Source: Oxyruncus cristatus
Taxonomy: Eukaryota; Chordata; Aves; Passeriformes; Cotingidae
Length of the DNA stretch: 64,000 bases
Direction of reading: 5' to 3'
Assembly (NCBI GenBank): GCA_013399855.1
Contig: VXAY01004719.1
Location: forward strand, 310,001-374,000
The translations under genes and the position numbers were made by a program. Below the pieces are notes generated by a model. It made no database searches and was not told where the DNA came from. It saw only the letters and a program-made list of their open reading frames with translations. This document shows, in pieces, positions 39,301 through 50,800 of this stretch (positions are counted from its first letter, which is position 1; the number at the start of each line of letters is the position of its first letter).

Positions 39301-42300
39301 AGATCCTTGAGATATGTATTAGAAAGGTGAGTGTCCAGTTTACTCTTACATGTTTCATGTGGTCTGCATTAAAACCAGAGTTAAGGAGAATATGGGGAAA
39401 AAATAGTATCCCAAGAAAAATTTGCCACTCTGGTCACTTACAGGACTACATGCATATTTATGTCTCTATCAAGAAATTTCTCTCAGGAAATTTCCACATC
39501 TTGTGTTGCAGGGTTATTATAGATTTCTATAGAGATAGTTTGAATTACTTATTATTGGTTGAATTGTTTCCTTTTGATTTTACAGTCCTGTTCAGGTTGC
39601 TTTCAGGCCATGATCACAAATGTCAGGTTGGAACACAGATGTGCCTTTGGTTTCAGTGGCTTCATGGCATTAAAATGTGTTAGTTAGTTGGTTAGTTAGT
39701 TAATTAATTGGGGGATTTTTTCTTAAACACACTCAAGTTGCTTTCGCATTTTTATTACACTGTTGTTTCCTTTACAGCTGCCTAAACTAATAAATGCCAA
39801 TTTTCCAACTGACCCTGAACGGATGTCTATTTTTGGCCATTCCATGGGAGGTCATGGAGCTCTTATTCTTGCTCTGAAGAATCCTGGAAAGTACAAAGTA
39901 AGATACAGTATAGCTTATACGAGGAATACTAATGCTTATATAGATTTCTGTAGATGTGACAGAAGAAAATTAATTCTGAGTTGTGTTACAGCATTAAATG
40001 TATCAAGAGTTTCAGTTGCAGGAGTACATTGTTACATAGTATTTTTTTCATGCTTTCTTTCTGAGCAGTCTGTATCAGCATTTGCTCCTATCTGCAACCC
40101 GATTCAGTGTCAGTGGGGGAAGAAAGCCCTTGGTGGATATCTGGGACCAGATACAAGCAAATGGGAGGTATGTGTTGCAACCGCGGTTCTTTAATAACAC
40201 ATGAACGAGTGGTCTGTAAATATATTGCAGTGGGAGTCTGGAATGAAATTCTGGGGTTCTCCTGAGGTGGTGCTGTTGTTTTGCTACACCCCTAAGCATG
40301 GAAAAGCATTGCATGTTTCTGGTGGGTATGACTTGCAGTTGCCTGATGGTGCTTATAAAAATTTAATGAGATAGAGGTCTCTCATCAAATTGACTGCATT
40401 CCTCTCTGGTTTATGAAGATTTAAAAATCTGTGCTAAGAAGAATGGTGAGCAGTTGATTTATGATGAGTTGATTTTTGTAGTAGCCTGAAAAAGAGCCTG
40501 CTGCAAACTGTTCAGAGACTGATGAGCCACATGGCATCTTTAGGGCAGCCTGTGGGAGGCAGCTGGAAAAGGAGCTCATTGGATACTTGGAAACTCATAT
40601 CCTGTAGAACAGGATTAAACCAGACAAAGTTAGGTTTTAGCTTCTGGGCCTTGAGATATAAGTAGTCATATATGAATGGCTGAGATACAAAAATGTTTGT
40701 CTGCATGCTGCTGCATTATTTGGGCAGCTGTTCAGTGTTCTTAATCTCAATTTAAACATTGCTCTGTATTTCTAGAACTAAGTTGAAGGGATCATCATGA
40801 CCAGGTACTCAGATTTCCTTGTAAATAAGCACAAGCTGCAGTTAAATCCCTTGGAAATTTGATTAAAGTACCTGCTAGGAAGACATCCAGGTCTGATTAA
40901 AACACTACAGAAAAGGAGAGTGCTAGCTGCTTTTATAATTGCTAATAGAGTAGTTTGTATACTTAGAAATCACCAGTTAAACTTGATTAGACTTAATGTA
41001 ATGTACTTGTTGTGAAACAAAACAAAACAGAACGACCCCCAAAACAAAACTTGTTTTCTGTCCACTGAACTTGCTTTGGGGTTCTTCTGTAAACCCAGTA
41101 CACTAGTTAACAGCAGTCATCAGGATCAGACTTAGACCTGCCTTTGGCACAGATATACAACCTCCGACCTCTGTATTTTGGCTTAAGATTGCCCTGCAAA
41201 TATGTGCAGGATCATTTTATACCATGGCCACAATGCTTGACTGAGCCCAAGCTCCCATTTCCATTGTAGTGTCATTTTTGCATCTGATGGCATCCTGGAA
41301 GGATGGCTCTGATGTCTTGGTGCAGGACTTCAGCTTTTGCTGTTTGTTGGTGACCAGTCTTCTCCACAGCCTTAAACACGTGGCTGTCTTTTTAAAGGAA
41401 TTTTTTATTTTGAGCATGTACCAAGCACCTGACCCCACAGGAAACATGTTCCCCATGCACAGTTACATTTTGATACTGGTATGTTTAGAGGCTTTACTTT
41501 GGCAGCAGACATCAAAATTAGTTACATCAAGATACCTAGTTTCTTTAGCAGGACCTAGTGTCTGAGCCAGGGTGTGAATCAGTACTAATTATATTGCTGT
41601 TTTCTGATTCTCCTGCGCTGGATTCTGTTCGGTCAAACTGCCAACTTGGAAAATAAGTAGGTCATACCATTTGCCCTTTTTAAAACATGGGTATTAATTT
41701 TCAATTGCTTGGAACTTCCCTAGGCTTTTGCTCTTCCAGAGTGTAACTTGGTGTCCTGATCGGTGCTGCCCCACTACCTTCTCCGTGCCATTCTTTTCTT
41801 GCAGTCAGCAAACTGGACCCAGTCGCACATACGTCACTGGATGTTGCTTCTCTTTTATTTTTGCAGGCGTATGATGCTACACAGCTTGTGAAGGCCTACT
41901 CAGGCCCTCGCCTCGACATCTTGATTGATCAGGGCAAAGATGACCAGTTCCTATCTGCGGGCCAGTTACTGCCTGATAACTTCATCGCTGCCTGCACAGA
42001 GCAGAAAATCCCAGTAGTCTTCAGACTGCAGCAGGCAAGTTGCTTCTGCAGCCCTTGATCGTTGGGTTTTTGCTTTGTGATTTTTGGGATCTATGCAGCA
42101 GGCAGTGAAGAGAGTGCCTTGTTAATGAGACATGCTCTCACTCTTGTCCCTGGCCAAGGGAGGAAGAGGGTGGGAAGTGACACTTTCTGTTGTATCAGCC
42201 ATCAAGGGATGCAGTTTCCACCCAGTTCAGCTGCACTTCACCACTAGGTGCCGTCACAATTCCAGTTTGGACAGGCCCTTGCTGGTGACTCGAGTTGCCC

Positions 42301-43178
42301 GTGCTTGGCTGAAGACACAGCATTAATCATTTTTACTAAGTATCACAGTCACTGTACAAGCAAAGTGACAGATGGCCTTTTGCTGGATCCCTTCTCTGTG
42401 CTACGGGAATTGTGCGCAACATAAAATTTCATGATGATTTAGTGTGCGTGTGTCTGTGTAAATCAGGAAGGGGGTGGAACTGCTTAAAATCTTAAGGACG
42501 TGGGTGGAAGGATTGCTTTTTCCTGTAGTGCAGTGACCCAGAACAACACCGTCCTGAGAGCAATGGTGTCTTTGAAAGCCACTGACAACTTCCAGCCAGG
42601 CCCAGTGAGGGGCCCAGGTCTGGAGAGTGAGGGATTGTCCTCTCTGATTTATTGTAAACCCTGTACCTAGAGTTAGTGCTGATGAAGGGGAGAGGTTCGG
42701 AGGTTGACATCATTTTGGCAGTATGGATGGAGCAGTAATTCAGAGCCAGGCTGTGTTCTCCTTATGCCCTGTGTTTTACCAGTAGGACAGTGCCAGTGAG
42801 GGGAACTGTTCTTTCCGATTGCATCTCACTCTGGAGCTGACACTTGCTGTTACCCATCTCTAGCTTAATGGCCCACATTTGGGCAGGTTAAGGTACTTTC
42901 TGTTTGTTTAGCTTCCTGGTGTTCATATATACCTAACCTGTAGGATCTTCTTTACCATTTTTAGATATAATCCAGGTATTTTTTAAAATGCATCAAACCA
43001 GGAGAGCGATTACCTTTCCTGTGAGAGAGCTTAGCACAATTTCCTTTTTACAAATCTTATGTTGTTTGCTGATTTCTTTGTTGTTGTTCTTTTCTAGGGT
43101 TATGATCACAGCTATTTTTTCATTGCTACCTTTATTAATGATCACATCAAACACCATATAAAATACCTCAGTGCCTGA
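33240..43178 (+). CDS. ESD: S-formylglutathione hydrolase / esterase D, complete coding gene
   Basis: A cytosolic serine hydrolase of the alpha/beta-hydrolase fold. It cleaves S-formylglutathione to glutathione and formate, the last step of glutathione-dependent formaldehyde detoxification. Eight coding exons join in phase: 33240-33307, 34032-34120, 35882-35980, 38638-38762, 39778-39897, 40069-40167, 41867-42034 and 43098-43178. They total 849 bases, or 282 residues plus stop, the same length as the human enzyme. The start [12 protein letters not shown] matches the family N-terminus. The nucleophile is Ser149 in GHSMGG; the other triad members are Asp226 (QGKDDQF) and His260 (GYDHSY). All three fall at their human positions. 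All introns are GT-AG except the last, which is GC-AG. The gene is intact and probably expressed from the CpG island upstream. Confidence 0.97.
33308..34031 (+). other. ESD: ESD intron after coding exon 1
   Basis: A GT-AG intron of 724 bases in phase 2 with no recognisable insertion; a poly-A run lies near 33967. Confidence 0.9.
34032..34120 (+). CDS. ESD: ESD coding exon 2
   Basis: Acceptor taatacag|tg, donor ctcgg|gtaagt. It encodes the [13 protein letters not shown] and CPVLYWLSG segments, the first beta strands of the hydrolase fold ending in the oxyanion-hole loop region. Confidence 0.95.
34121..35881 (+). other. ESD: ESD intron after coding exon 2
   Basis: A 1.76-kb GT-AG intron in phase 1. 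Apart from the short tandem repeat at 34326-34407, nothing is recognised in it. Confidence 0.9.
34326..34407 (+). repeat. Short tandem repeat of about 20 bp, four degenerate copies
   Basis: Units begin near 34326, 34345, 34365 and 34387 and share 'tgttc(t)aaaatg(c/t)tc'. The first and third are nearly identical over 16 bases, at a spacing of 39. The repeat lies within the second ESD intron between coding exons. Confidence 0.6.
35882..35980 (+). CDS. ESD: ESD coding exon 3
   Basis: Acceptor tttctctag|gg, donor cccac|gtaagt. It encodes GLTCTEQNF through VVAPDTSP, including the conserved Cys-Thr-Glu-Gln region near the active site. Confidence 0.95.
35981..38637 (+). other. ESD: ESD intron after coding exon 3
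   Basis: The longest intron between coding exons (2.66 kb), GT-AG, phase 1. No repeat or RNA gene was recognised. Confidence 0.9.
38638..38762 (+). CDS. ESD: ESD coding exon 4
   Basis: Acceptor ttgccag|gtgg, donor gatgag|gtaact. It encodes [17 protein letters not shown] and [10 protein letters not shown], the strongly conserved acidic and aromatic signature of S-formylglutathione hydrolases, and ends exactly at a codon boundary (residue 127). Confidence 0.96.
39011..39031 (+). repeat. (GA)n microsatellite
   Basis: An uninterrupted GA run of about ten units in an ESD intron. Confidence 0.95.
39679..39710 (+). repeat. (TTAG)n-like short tandem repeat
   Basis: Imperfect TTAG/TTGG/TTAA tetramers, 67 bases before the next ESD exon. 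Confidence 0.8.
39778..39897 (+). CDS. ESD: ESD coding exon 5 (catalytic serine)
   Basis: Acceptor tttacag|ctg, donor tacaaa|gtaaga. It encodes residues 128-167, including [10 protein letters not shown] with the nucleophile Ser149. The intron after it is only 171 bases. Confidence 0.97.
40069..40167 (+). CDS. ESD: ESD coding exon 6
   Basis: Acceptor ctgagcag|tct, donor gggag|gtatgt. It encodes [11 protein letters not shown] and [11 protein letters not shown] (residues 168-200), both family hallmarks. Confidence 0.96.
40168..41866 (+). other. ESD: ESD intron after coding exon 6
   Basis: A 1.7-kb GT-AG intron in phase 0. Short A/C-rich runs near 41020 are its only noticeable feature. Confidence 0.9.
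41867..42034 (+). CDS. ESD: ESD coding exon 7 (catalytic aspartate)
   Basis: Acceptor tttgcag|gcg. It encodes residues 201-256 with [13 protein letters not shown], where Asp226 is the triad acid. The exon ends CTG CAG CAG and is followed by gcaagt, a GC donor. No GT nearby would keep the frame into the final exon. Confidence 0.95.
42035..43097 (+). other. ESD: ESD last intron, GC-AG type
   Basis: A 1.06-kb phase 0 intron that begins gcaagt and ends ttttctag. The sequence around the donor otherwise matches the U1 consensus (cag|gcaagt), as is usual for GC donors. I see no repeat inside. Confidence 0.85.
43098..43178 (+). CDS. ESD: ESD coding exon 8 (catalytic histidine and stop)
   Basis: It encodes residues 257-282, starting [12 protein letters not shown] with the triad His260 and ending IKYLSA, then TGA. 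The human protein ends similarly. Confidence 0.97.
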   Translation, partial: GYDHSYFFIATFINDHIKHHIKYLSA

Positions 43179-43325
43179 ACCACATGGATGTGAGTGTTGC
43201 CTGTCCATCCTGAATCAAGGGATAGAGATGAACTAAACAAAAATCATTTGCTGAAGTAATGTTTGTAAAACAGAACTCTTCTGACTGTACTGCTAAGAAA
43301 AATAAAAGTCCCACTTAATTTGATG
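43179..43325 (+). terminator. ESD: ESD 3' UTR and polyadenylation signal
   Basis: AATAAA lies at 43301-43306, about 120 bases after the stop. Cleavage is expected roughly 10-25 bases later, giving a short 3' UTR as in other vertebrate ESD genes. Confidence 0.8.
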
Positions 43326-45259
43326 TGCGTGCTTTAGAGTAAGTATTTGGAATGTTCCTCCATGCTTGGAAAACTCCCTGAACACCACGAAGGTGCATGC
43401 TGCATTCTGGGTGAAAATGTCATTCAGCAGATGAGTCCATTTCAGGGTGTGAATGTGGGTATGTAGGTGGGACCTCAAGACAGTTTCCAGTGCAACTGTG
43501 CAGACTATAAATAATAACAGGGTGTCCCTTCAGCTAATTAATTACCGGGGTTCACCTCGTCCCTTAATGGTGAAGGAAGTCATTAGTGGCACAATTAATC
43601 AAGCTACTTAATTAATCTGAAGTGGTAGGTGTATTTTTCCTTGGCCTGTCTGAATACATTCCAAGGACCAAGTCTGGGGGAGAATACGGACAGAAGCTTT
43701 CTGTGCACAGTGGTTTACTGTCCTGTGCATTATTAACATCAAACAGATGACCTGGAGTATTTAATGGGTGATGCTTATAAGCCCTCTTAAAAACCACGTG
43801 AAGGAAGCAGTCTGTAGTAAAAGAGGGTTATTTTCTCATTCCTTTGATTATTGCACAGTGTGAAAGGCTTATGCTGTGTTTCTTAGATTTAAAAGGACAG
43901 AGAGGGAACTACTAAATAGATCTGAAAAAAGCAATTCCTGTCTAGATGATCTAATATCTCATTGTTGAAAGTGAGTGTGCTTATTGTACAAAAGATGGCA
44001 GAATGTAGGCCTGACAGTTGTAGATCTGTAGATTATTCCCAGTGGTATAATTCTGCCAGCTACCTTGGACAAGAACAGATTGTTCCAGTGAGCTGTTTAT
44101 CATATGTCCAAATAATCACTTGTAAACTCTGCTTTCTCATAGTTCAGTAGGACCTGAATCATTGCTCAAACCTTGACTCACTCTTGCCAGAGGAAATAGT
44201 AGGAGAGATGTAGGATCAGCTGCCTTTTTTAAGCAGTGCTGAATGCTCTTCTGTGTCTCTGGCCCCTGCCAGATTCTGGGCTACAGGGAGTCTGATGCTG
44301 GGAACTTACATTTCTGTGCTGGTGACAGGCTTAAATTATGTAATGACTTTTATCAATGTTGCATCTACTTCTTTGTGAGGTAAGCTCTGAAGGCTGGGAA
44401 TATGCAACCATATGCATTGCAAACATTCTCCAAAAGGAGATTACTGCAGAAGGATTCTCTCCTCCCCAAATCCACTACCAAATGTGAAAAAATACAGCCA
44501 TTAAGTCACCTGGTTAAGGCAAAGATACTTCATTAGAGAAATGAGAATGTAGCACAGTGTGTACTTGGGAGACTTCAGAAACCCACATGGGAAAGAGAAG
44601 GGTGTACGTGTGACCCACCTACAAGCAGTAGTACCTACTACTTGTTTCTGCAGACAGGGGCAGCACAAAGCAGCTCAGCACAGCACTGGTGCACCGGGTT
44701 ATCCCCAGGTCTGAAGCTGTTACTGCATTTTTGCTTGGATTCAGTGGTATAAAGGAATTGCCAGATTTTGTTTGCTAAAGCAGAAGTCTGCAGAACAATC
44801 TCTGCGTTTCAGGAGGAGGGGAAGGACGAGAAAAAGCTGCCCTGTGCAGAGAAGTGGAAGCAGTAAAATGAACTGTTCTTATACACCAGTGTGAGCAGGA
44901 ACAAACTGAAGGAGTCTCCCAGAGCCCACCCAGCCCTGGAAGCAGAGGGCGGTAATTCACTAAAGGCCTGGCAGGAGACCTTAACAACAGGAGCAGCAAA
45001 GGTGCAAAAACCACATTTGCAGTTACCCAACAGCTACCAGCTGGATCCTCTTCCTAGTTGAGCTGCAAAATTCCTTTATTTGCATCACATCATCATCTTT
45101 TCCCTCCCCAAACCCATCATTCCCAGTGTTAGCTCTCCAACTACCCTCTCTCACAAGAAACCATCAATCACAGGGATAGTCATTAAAGGTTTTCTGCAAA
45201 TAATATAGTTTAATTGTAACTACAGTAAAGATTTTCTATATACATTATGTTCACTGCGT
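43326..45259. other. Convergent spacer between ESD and LRCH1
   Basis: About 1.9 kb with no recognised gene. A patch at 43530-43620 holds several TAATTA-type motifs and looks less random than its surroundings. The rest is unremarkable. Confidence 0.6.
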
Positions 45260-47714
45260 AGGATATTATAGATTTGCCATGCATGTTTTATTGCACATAT
45301 AAATATTGTACAAAGGTTGAAGAATGAAGATTCTCTTTTTAGCCATACAGGTTAAGACTGCATAAAAAAAGGTGTATTACAAAATATTTAGAGCTATTTA
45401 TTTACAGCCAACTTCAAGCAAATACTGAAAGACGCTATCAGAAGAAAAACAGAATTTTAATTATGAAAAAACAAGATTTGTCAAAATAATAATTACAAAG
45501 CTTCATGTTGACATATATACATTGTAAAAAAATACTCAGGAAACCTGCATTTTATCCCTCAAGATGCAGAAATCAATATTCCTATTTTTATACTCAATCC
45601 TTGAATGCTTTTAAAATTTGATAAACTCTGACTTGAAAACTTAATTCTCTTTACATTGCTTTTGCTTTTGACAAAACAGGTATTTGTGCAGCTCTGTAAA
45701 ATATTAAAATACATTTTCATTTAAAGTGCACAGTACATTTTAAAGGAAACAATAAGCTAGCTGCCAATCAAAATTACAATTTAAGTCAATGTTCCCTCTA
45801 TAAAATTAATGCTTTTGCTTTGGTTGAAGTAACTGGATATTCCACACATACTGGATGTCTCATTGTCTGCGAGCCCACCTTCCTCCTCCTAACACATTGT
45901 TGTCACTACACACCAGCATGGCAGCAATTCGTGGTATCAAAGCGCGTGGTCTGCATTCAAATACCACGTGAGCCATTAAAAATCTGCCACTGGAACAGTG
46001 GGGGGTTTGAATGCAGTGTTTGTGAACGGGCGTGAAACTGCCTGGATAGGTGGTAGTGACAAGTGTGTATCATTCTTCCAGAAAGTCTTTACGTGAGAGT
46101 TCTCTTCCACGTGCTCTTGCTTAAATGTTTAATCCTCCCACCCCATTGCCTCTTTTTTTTTGCCACTCTGCATTTCCAACTACCTGCTTGTGTGGCCCCC
46201 GCCAGCTCGCCTTTCACCACGTGCAGCTTCCCCATCCTGCTTGCCCAGTCCCATCACTGGCCTCTCTTACGAATGAAAAATGGATGTTCCAGACATTGTG
46301 AGAATCGCTGTGCTGGATCTTACTGATCTAAAATGCGTGATGTCTTAGTAATAAACGATGCTTTTAAAGATCTCTTCAAAAAACAAAGTGGTGAAAAGGA
46401 GAAGAACCTTCCTTACTTCCTATTGCTGACATGGGATTAGAGGTCTGATCCTGCAAACATGCACTACAGAACATTGTGCTTAATTCTGTGGAGACTCCTA
46501 AGGAGAAGCACTGTACCCAGCGGCGGGTTAGATCTGGAAGATCCCATTTTTGAGACTGCCTTTGGCGATATTAGTCGTTTTATCTTCTCTTGAAGGAATC
46601 ACTGAAGAAAACAAATTAATTTTTTGGCTACCTGGCAAATCTTGTTAATGGTCTTGTGCTATTTTTTCATATTTGTTCTGTAGTGCTGTAGTCTTTAAAA
46701 CAAATGAAGTTACAGTGCAAAATCATATTTCAAGACACATGATCCTAATGCACATCATTCATTTTGTTGTGGCAAAAGTTAAACGTCTTGTGCATAGTAA
46801 AATAAGCAATCAAAAATATTTGTTCACATTTATTGTTCAAGTTTACATATTTCCTTTTTTTTTTCGTTTTTGCTTTTAAACATCTATATACAAATAAAAT
46901 GGGTGTGCTCTCAGTTTCAGCCAATTTAGTGGAGTGAGGGGAGAAGTGCTACTGGAATGTAGGAAACTCAATGGAATGCAGACAATTTTTTACCAATGTT
47001 CCACAGATTCAAGAAATAATTCCATTCCAGCTAGCTCTTCTTTTAATAAAAGCACCTATTTTGTTTGCTTTTTTTTTATCTTACATGTTAGAAAATACAA
47101 TTTACGAAGATCTAGAGCTACTGCACACCAAGTAGAATAAAAAATAACTAAGTATTTATATTAAAATAAAGTGTTTAACCACAAAAAAAGCAGTAATAAA
47201 ATACAGTTTCCTAATTTACATTCTGCATCCAAAGGATGAATAACAACTCACTAATAAATAATATTTATATAAATATTTTATGTCTGGATATTTTTAAAAG
47301 GCAATAGCCTGACGCAACTGCAGAAAAACCTAACGTGGTAGCAGTCTGATTTACTCTCCCTTCTCCCTCCCCCAAATAATTACAGCGATTCTTAGCTTAA
47401 TAATACGAAGGTATCTTGCTGCAAGACAGCTGTGTGCTCCACGCATTTTTAAGTGGCAGAGAGGTGGTTGTTTTAGTAAGTACTGTACAAAGTGAGCTAT
47501 AAAAGCAGTGAAGTGCCAACTTCCTCTAGAAAGTGTTTCTGTTTAGTTTCTGCTCTGTAGTTTGACACGTACAGTCTGAAACACGGTTTTAAAATCAAAA
47601 GTATAAGAATACTCTTGGGAGTACTGGGGTTTTTTTCAATGCAGTTTGAACAGATGGGCAGTTTTTTGATTCTTTCATGGCACAGTGGAGCTGGTAATAG
47701 CAGAGAGAGTAGTT
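45260..47714 (-). other. LRCH1: LRCH1 3' UTR of the cytosolic (CH-ending) isoform
   Basis: About 2.45 kb of AT-rich sequence follow the stop codon at 47715-47717 on the minus strand. The most distal good polyadenylation signal is AATAAA (complement of 45287-45292), which would end the transcript near 45260-45275. Other AATAAA or ATTAAA motifs within the region could give shorter ends. Confidence 0.6.
45287..45292 (-). terminator. LRCH1: Candidate distal LRCH1 polyadenylation signal
   Basis: AATAAA on the minus strand, in the context caataaaacatg. This is the last clear signal before the spacer toward ESD. Confidence 0.5.
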
Positions 47715-47828
47715 TCATGTGAATAAAGCTTGTTTCACTGTGGTTACATCTAGCAATGCTTGGACTGTTATGCTCACTTTTACCAAGCCCTTTTCTTCTA
47801 GGATGTGATGTGGTAGGCAGAGCTTTTC
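47715..47828 (-). CDS. LRCH1: LRCH1 terminal exon A: end of the calponin-homology domain
   Basis: On the minus strand a long pyrimidine tract ends cccctag|GAA and opens a 37-codon frame that runs to TGA. It begins EKLCLPHHILEEKGLVKV, continues with a VQALLDV segment and ends QALFT. This is the last part of the C-terminal CH domain typical of LRCH proteins (leucine-rich repeats plus calponin homology). The exon starts on a codon boundary. In mammals LRCH1 binds DOCK8 and restrains Cdc42 activation and cell migration. Position and orientation relative to ESD match human LRCH1, which favours LRCH1 over LRCH3. A longer open frame overlapping on the same strand is in another frame and is not the protein. 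Confidence 0.92.
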   Translation of the reverse strand, partial: EKLCLPHHILEEKGLVKVSITVQALLDVTTVKQALFT

Positions 47829-50800
47829 CTAGGGGAAAAAAAAAACAAAAAACAACAAAGGAGTAAAAATTAGGATACTCAATACACACTGCAAAACCTC
47901 TCTTTACATAATCACATTGGAACACAAAGCCCAGCAAGCAGGAACCATTTCCTATTTTTAATTAAAAAGAACTTCCTGTGATTTTGCCAGAAAGTCTCTG
48001 ATTTTGCTTTCATTATGCCTAAGAGTTAGTGAGAGATCTGCTAATATTCTGGGCCTCAGAAACCAACCTGTTCTGTAAACACATTAACTAAGGCAAGAGC
48101 CAGCAAGCACACATCGAACTTTCGCCTACAAAGCAAGATAACAGCATTCGCCTTGTTACTACATGTGTGTGAGTCTGGGGACAGAAGGCGGGTTTTGTCA
48201 AAAAACATTCTACCACTGGGCTCTAGAGAGGTAGGGCTTGGTCCCAGGATATGCACCTCGAAAGCTATGCAGTAGCATTTACACCAAAGTGTGTGCAATG
48301 TTGTGCATTCAGTAGGTGAAGTGTTTCATTCCAAGTATTAGCACTGTATCTGAAATATCCAGGAATCAACTTTATTCACCACAAGGAAACAGCAATCATG
48401 GCCAGGATGAAACCTACTGGCTGTCCACAGAAGGTGTTATACCAGACAACAATCAAGCAGTAAATACTGTATCTCCTACAGGGAACAAGACACTCACCGG
48501 TGAATAATTAGAGAAAGCCTTGCTTAGAGAGGCAGCCTTGTCTTGTGACTGGCCCTCTCTTTAAAAAGTTGTTTTTCTTAATGTAACTGGGTATTCTTGT
48601 TAATGAAATCAATGAAATTATGAAATCAGGCAGCAGGTTTATAACAAATGGAAAAGCTAGACTGCATCACATATACCATAATCACAACTGTGACACTCAT
48701 TGCCAACACATGAAAGCCAAAAGCGTAAGTGGGATGACAAAAATATACAGATAGATAAAAACCCAAACAACGCTATTAAACACAAACACATGGAAACAGT
48801 GTCTGCTCAGCTGCATGTCAGAGAGCTTTAAGCTTGAAAAGGTACCATCTACGTGATCTAACTTCTGCTCCTTTCCTACGCATCCATACATGACCATCAG
48901 CAGACTTAGGATACTGATGTTTTGGAAAGAGACAGTTGTTTTGATATTCTCACTACTGAATATCTTAGCTATTCAATAAACTTTTAGCTTTTAAAATTAA
49001 TGATGCATTTCAAATCCTGTTTTAATTAATTGTCTGTCTTCTACTGAATATTATTCTTGCTTCTGTAATGTTAACTAAGGCTCCCTTATTTTATCTTTAT
49101 ACAATTCGTGTCCTTTTCCCACACTTCCTTATACTGATTATTTCTTCAATTTAAACATCACAAATCTCTTCAACCTCTCTTCTCATTACACATTTTTTGA
49201 GCTCTAGTCCCTTCCCTGACTCCTATGGACCCTTAAAACAAAATATAATACTCAAAATTATTGAACTGGGACACAAAGTACAATTCATACATAGTTTGTA
49301 CTATGTTATGCACCTGTGATCAATTCTTTTTGTCTGCTTCCACTGTTGTCCAGTGCTTTCCACTTGCTCAGGGTAATCACCCCCAGTAGGCAACAGCTCC
49401 ATCAAAAAGTACCAGTATTAAACAGCTGTTGCATTGTTTCTGGTATTTATGACTTTCGTTAATGAGCATTTCCTTTATCCACAACCAACATTTAGCTTGC
49501 TTAAATTCTTGGTGAAGTTCTTCACACCCCACTCCAGCCTCAAGGGGAGAAAAAAATGCAAATAATTTATCTATACTTTATTTATATTTTATATTTACCA
49601 CTTTTTTACTATTTTATGTTTGAGATTTTTTTTTAATGACCCAAGAAACAACTTCAAACAGACTTCAAGGAACTTGGCTGAGTAGATCTGCAGGGGATGG
49701 GCAACACACATTTCCCCACAGGGAAGATGCTCTAACATTCTGGTGATCTGCTAATGCTGTGTTTCCACTTCCATTGAGTTTGTGCATTCAGATACACATT
49801 GACCAAACAGTTGTGGCAAAATGCCTCCTGCTCCTGTCTGCCATCCTGCCCCTCTCTGCTGCAGTTACTTGCCCAGGCAGCACAAGGAACTACCCCCATC
49901 TCGCAGCCATTCCAGGTCCTCACTTACATTTCCATTCCAAACCTGCCCTGAATTGCTCATTAAGTTAGGACACTTGAGTTCTGCAGTTCATTCTTGTTTG
50001 TCCTTCTCACTGAAATATTGACCTGCAAGTTGTCAGAGATGGTTCTCCCCAAACTTTATTCCTCTGTAAAAAGTACCTTTCCCAGAGAAATATATATTTT
50101 AGGATACAAACTCCTAAACTGATACCTGCTGGTTAGCACTGGAGAACCTATAAGAGAAGCTAGAGATAGCAATATGAAATAAAAAGGGGGGAAAAAACCC
50201 CTCCAAATATTTCTACTTCAAATGTGTGATTTCTACTAGACATTTTGCCAATCTAATGTCTTGGGACACAGTTCATATAAAAATCTACAATGCTCTGATT
50301 TGGATAATTAAAAAAAATAATCCTATTTGAGAATGCAAATCAAACACCTGAAATGTTATTCTTTCCACTCTCTTCTTTTCATTGTCCTTGCACAGCTGGG
50401 TCTTGTTCCACAGATTTGGTGGCCTTTAGCAAGCCAGTATTTCATTAGTCTTCCATGCTAGACAAAAGGCCTTAAATAATAAAGCCTACTGAATCCAATA
50501 TCTGAAAACAGAGGGATTACTATTGCAAGAGTGAAGGGTAGCGACTGAATCCAAAAATCTAGCCCTGAAACAACCTACTTTGCTAGATATTTGTTTGAAA
50601 ATATTCTACATTTTTCTGTTGAAGCCAGATTTGCTTAAGACATCACAGTTAAGGATGCTTACATTAGGAAAAAAATTCTAAGCTCACCATTTTGTGTCCC
50701 CTTCTAGCATTTAGAGAACCTTTCTGTCATGCCCCCTTGCTAGGAATTTTGCAGGTCGTTCAAAAGCACATTTTCACTAAAAGCATAAAGGAATGCATGC

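Larger units (their letters stand above)
38763..39777 (+). other. ESD: ESD intron after coding exon 4
   Basis: A 1.0-kb GT-AG intron in phase 0. It contains a (GA)n microsatellite near 39011 and a TTAG-rich run near 39680. Confidence 0.9.

Noticed and set aside
47497..47937. 146-codon minus-strand open frame overlapping LRCH1 exon A
   Set aside because: It crosses the 3' splice site and reads a different frame from the CH-domain codons; the real protein segment is the 37-codon frame ending at 47715.
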